Part shown: positions 62,444-64,000 of the stretch, one piece after another
How the letters are laid out: each line of letters starts with the position of its first letter
How positions within the stretch are numbered: the first letter of the stretch is position 1
Assembly (NCBI RefSeq): GCF_022842145.1
Contig: NZ_JALHQD010000002.1
Span: forward strand, 62,001 to 126,000
Direction: 5' to 3'
DNA from: Tabrizicola sp.
Lineage (GTDB): Bacteria > Pseudomonadota > Alphaproteobacteria > Rhodobacterales > Rhodobacteraceae
Length of the DNA stretch: 64,000 nt
The notes under the pieces: model-generated
What the model was told of the DNA's origin: nothing
The model's input: the letters and a program-made list of their open reading frames with translations, nothing else
The model's database searches: none
Program-made: the position numbers and the translations under genes

Positions 62444-62655
62444 CCGCCCGCGCGTGGCACGCATCTTGGTCTGTTTGAAATCAACAGGTTGGCCGCGGGC
62501 GTTAGGCTGGGGTTAACCTTTGCGATGGGTGCGTTCAGGGCCGTCCCCGCTTCGCGAAGGGCGCGCGGATCTGGCGCGACAAGCTGCCCGGTGGTCCGCG
62601 GGTGGGCGTGGTCATCATATTGAGCGCCTTCGGCGCGCGCCTTTTGTCTCGCCTC

Positions 62656-62717
62656 TGAGCCTGCGGCTCAACCGGCTCGGAGGTGCCTCCGGCGGGGATA
62701 TTTGGATCCAGGTGAAA
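62656..62717 (-). repeat. Post-stop intergenic element (copy C) plus hairpin
   Basis: On the minus strand, TTTCACCTGGATCCAAATATCC then CCGCCGGAGG (complement 62717-62686) begins 10 nt after the guanine deaminase stop. It is followed by the hairpin TGAGCC/GGCTCA (62656-62670). Except for six central bases it equals copy B. The remaining gap 62444-62655 shows only a few short GC hairpins. Confidence 0.6.
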
Positions 62718-62727
62718 GGGCTTGCGG

Positions 62728-64000
62728 TCAGCCTGGCAGTCGCTTGCCCCCCACCCAGACTTCGGCCACGGCGCGGTCGTCGCCCATCATGATGGTGGGG
62801 AAAAGCTCTTGCCAGAGGTCTTCGGCCCGGCGGGTGGCCTGTTCGATGGCGGGGGTGGAGGCGAGGTCGATGACGACGAGGTCGGCTTCCAGTCCCGTGA
62901 CAAGGTTGCCGATCCTGTCTTCGCAGTGCAGCGCGCGGGCGGACCCTTGCGTGGCAAGCCACCAGAGCTGCGCGGGATGGAGCGACTGGCCGCGCAGCTG
63001 GGCGACCTCATAGGCGGCGGCCATCGTGTGCAGCATCGAGAAGTTGGAGCCGCCGCCCGTGTCGGTGGCCAGACCGACGCGGAGGCTATTCGCGAGGGTC
63101 ATGTCGAAGAGGCCGGAGCCGATGAAGGTATTCGAGGTCGGACAGTGGACGAGGGAGGCCCCGGTCTCGATCAGGCGGGCACGCTCGCGGTCGGTCAGGT
63201 GGATGGCGTGGCCGTAGACGGCACCTTCGCGGAGGAGGCCCTGGGCTTCGTAGGTGTCGAGGTAGTCGCGGGACTGGGGGAACAGGTCCTTCACCCAGGC
63301 AATCTCGTCGGTCTGTTCGGAGAGGTGGGTCTGCATCAGGCAGTCGGGGTATTCGCGCCAGAGGGCGCCGAGGGCCTGAAGCTGTTCGGGAGTGGATGTC
63401 GGCGAGAAACGCGGGGTGATGACATAGGAAAGGCGGTCCCGACCGTGCCACTTTTCCAAAAGCGCCTTGCTGTCGTCGTAGGCTGACCGGGCCGTATCGC
63501 GGAGGCCTTCCGGGGCATTGCGGTCCATGCAGGTCTTGCCGGCGAAAAGACGCATCCCGCGGGTCTGGGCGGCGGTGAAGATGGCGTCCACGCTGGCGGG
63601 ATGGATCGTCGCGTAGGTGGAGACGGTGGTGGTGCCGCGGGCGAGAACGAGGTCGAGGTAGCGGTTCGCGATCTCGGCCGCGTAGGCGGGATCACTGAAG
63701 CGCATTTCCTCGGGGAAGGTATAGCTGTTCAGCCAGTCGATCAGCCGCTTGCCCCAGGAGGCGATGATGGCGGTCTGGGGGTAGTGGACGTGGGCGTCGA
63801 TGAAGCCGGCGGAGATGAGTTTTGCGCCGTGGTCGTGGATGCGCGCCTGCGGGTAGCGGGCGCGAAGATCGCCAGCCTCTCCAACGGCGGTGATGTGGGA
63901 GCCGTCGATGGCGACGGCGCCCTGGGTGAGGACGCGGGCGGCGGAAAGCCCTGCGGCGAACGGGTCGCCCGCGTAGCTTAGCACCTGGCCCAGGATCAGT
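62728..64000 (-). CDS. guaD: Guanine deaminase (5' end cut by the window edge)
   Basis: At least 424 visible codons of a zinc amidohydrolase that converts guanine to xanthine. It has GFIDAHVHYPQTAIIASWG (HxH), MQTHLSEQTDE (third His), AIHLTDRER, HCPTSNTFIGSGLFDM and LATDTGGGSNFSML (Asp), the GuaD set. The frame stays open to the last base with LILGQVLSYAGDPFAAG, which resembles the family start, so the true start lies just outside; the GTG at 63984 is an internal Val. Confidence 0.93.
   Translation of the reverse strand, partial: LILGQVLSYAGDPFAAGLSAARVLTQGAVAIDGSHITAVGEAGDLRARYPQARIHDHGAKLISAGFIDAHVHYPQTAIIASWGKRLIDWLNSYTFPEEMRFSDPAYAAEIANRYLDLVLARGTTTVSTYATIHPASVDAIFTAAQTRGMRLFAGKTCMDRNAPEGLRDTARSAYDDSKALLEKWHGRDRLSYVITPRFSPTSTPEQLQALGALWREYPDCLMQTHLSEQTDEIAWVKDLFPQSRDYLDTYEAQGLLREGAVYGHAIHLTDRERARLIETGASLVHCPTSNTFIGSGLFDMTLANSLRVGLATDTGGGSNFSMLHTMAAAYEVAQLRGQSLHPAQLWWLATQGSARALHCEDRIGNLVTGLEADLVVIDLASTPAIEQATRRAEDLWQELFPTIMMGDDRAVAEVWVGGKRLPG

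Noticed and set aside
63982-63984. GTG as start of guanine deaminase
   Set aside because: The frame continues to base 64000 with a family-like LILGQVLSYAG, so this is an internal Val codon.

Overview
The window looks like chromosome of a GC-rich alphaproteobacterium of the order Rhodobacterales (Rhodobacter/Paracoccus/Gemmobacter-like). Support comes from GcrA, the NDUFS4-type Complex I accessory subunit, gatCA, the small conserved Rhodobacterales secreted proteins, and intergenic elements typical of the group. Genes are densely packed with many 4-nt start/stop overlaps. There is no prophage, integron, CRISPR array or classical IS. The only mobile-type gene is a REP-associated tyrosine transposase (RAYT).

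Layout. 1-4.2 kb: AsmA tail, gcrA, a serine hydrolase and a Hint-domain protein. 4.6-6.8 kb: argD-argF. 6.8-17.1 kb: sterol-desaturase-like protein, DUF1993/isochorismatase pair, MFS carrier, hrpB helicase, MDR oxidoreductase, meaB with an alpha/beta hydrolase, and a DMT exporter. 17.3-25.5 kb: rpmB, small secreted proteins, an arr (rifamycin ADP-ribosyltransferase) homologue, lepA, an AT-rich orphan gene, three small lipoproteins, purC, a PfkB sugar kinase and dtd. 25.6-34.4 kb: acyl-CoA synthetase, methyltransferase, ABC exporter, a hydrolase/PLP-dehydratase/hydrolase operon and an enolase-superfamily enzyme. 34.5-41.7 kb: tRNA-Arg(TCT), GNAT, NDUFS4, methyltransferase, uvrB, RAYT with flanking REPs and small proteins.

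41.7-47.1 kb: a six-gene minus-strand operon. In transcription order it encodes a 27-aa membrane peptide, XpaC-like protein, TelA-like protein, DUF2927 lipoprotein, SPFH-GYF protein and a double zinc-ribbon membrane protein. It reads as an envelope-stress module and is the most system-like locus here.

47.2-64 kb: rluB-type pseudouridine synthase, tadA, UPF0173 hydrolase, an alkaline-ceramidase-like membrane protein, gatCA, an excalibur lipoprotein, an AmiD-type amidase, rnpB RNA, rpmG, a VIT1-like transporter, GNAT, a Bax-inhibitor-1 protein, DUF1127, LysR, a quinone oxidoreductase, an XRE regulator behind a near-perfect sigma-54 promoter match, hisN, 8-oxoguanine deaminase, an RraB-like protein and guanine deaminase (5' end cut by the window edge).

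Coupled functions visible: arginine synthesis (argD/argF), translation and RNA quality (lepA, dtd, gatCA, tadA, rluB, rnpB, L28, L33), purine metabolism (purC; 8-oxoguanine and guanine deaminases) and envelope maintenance (AsmA, amidase, SPFH/TelA/XpaC module, small lipoproteins). All family calls are from reading the sequence. No database search was run.
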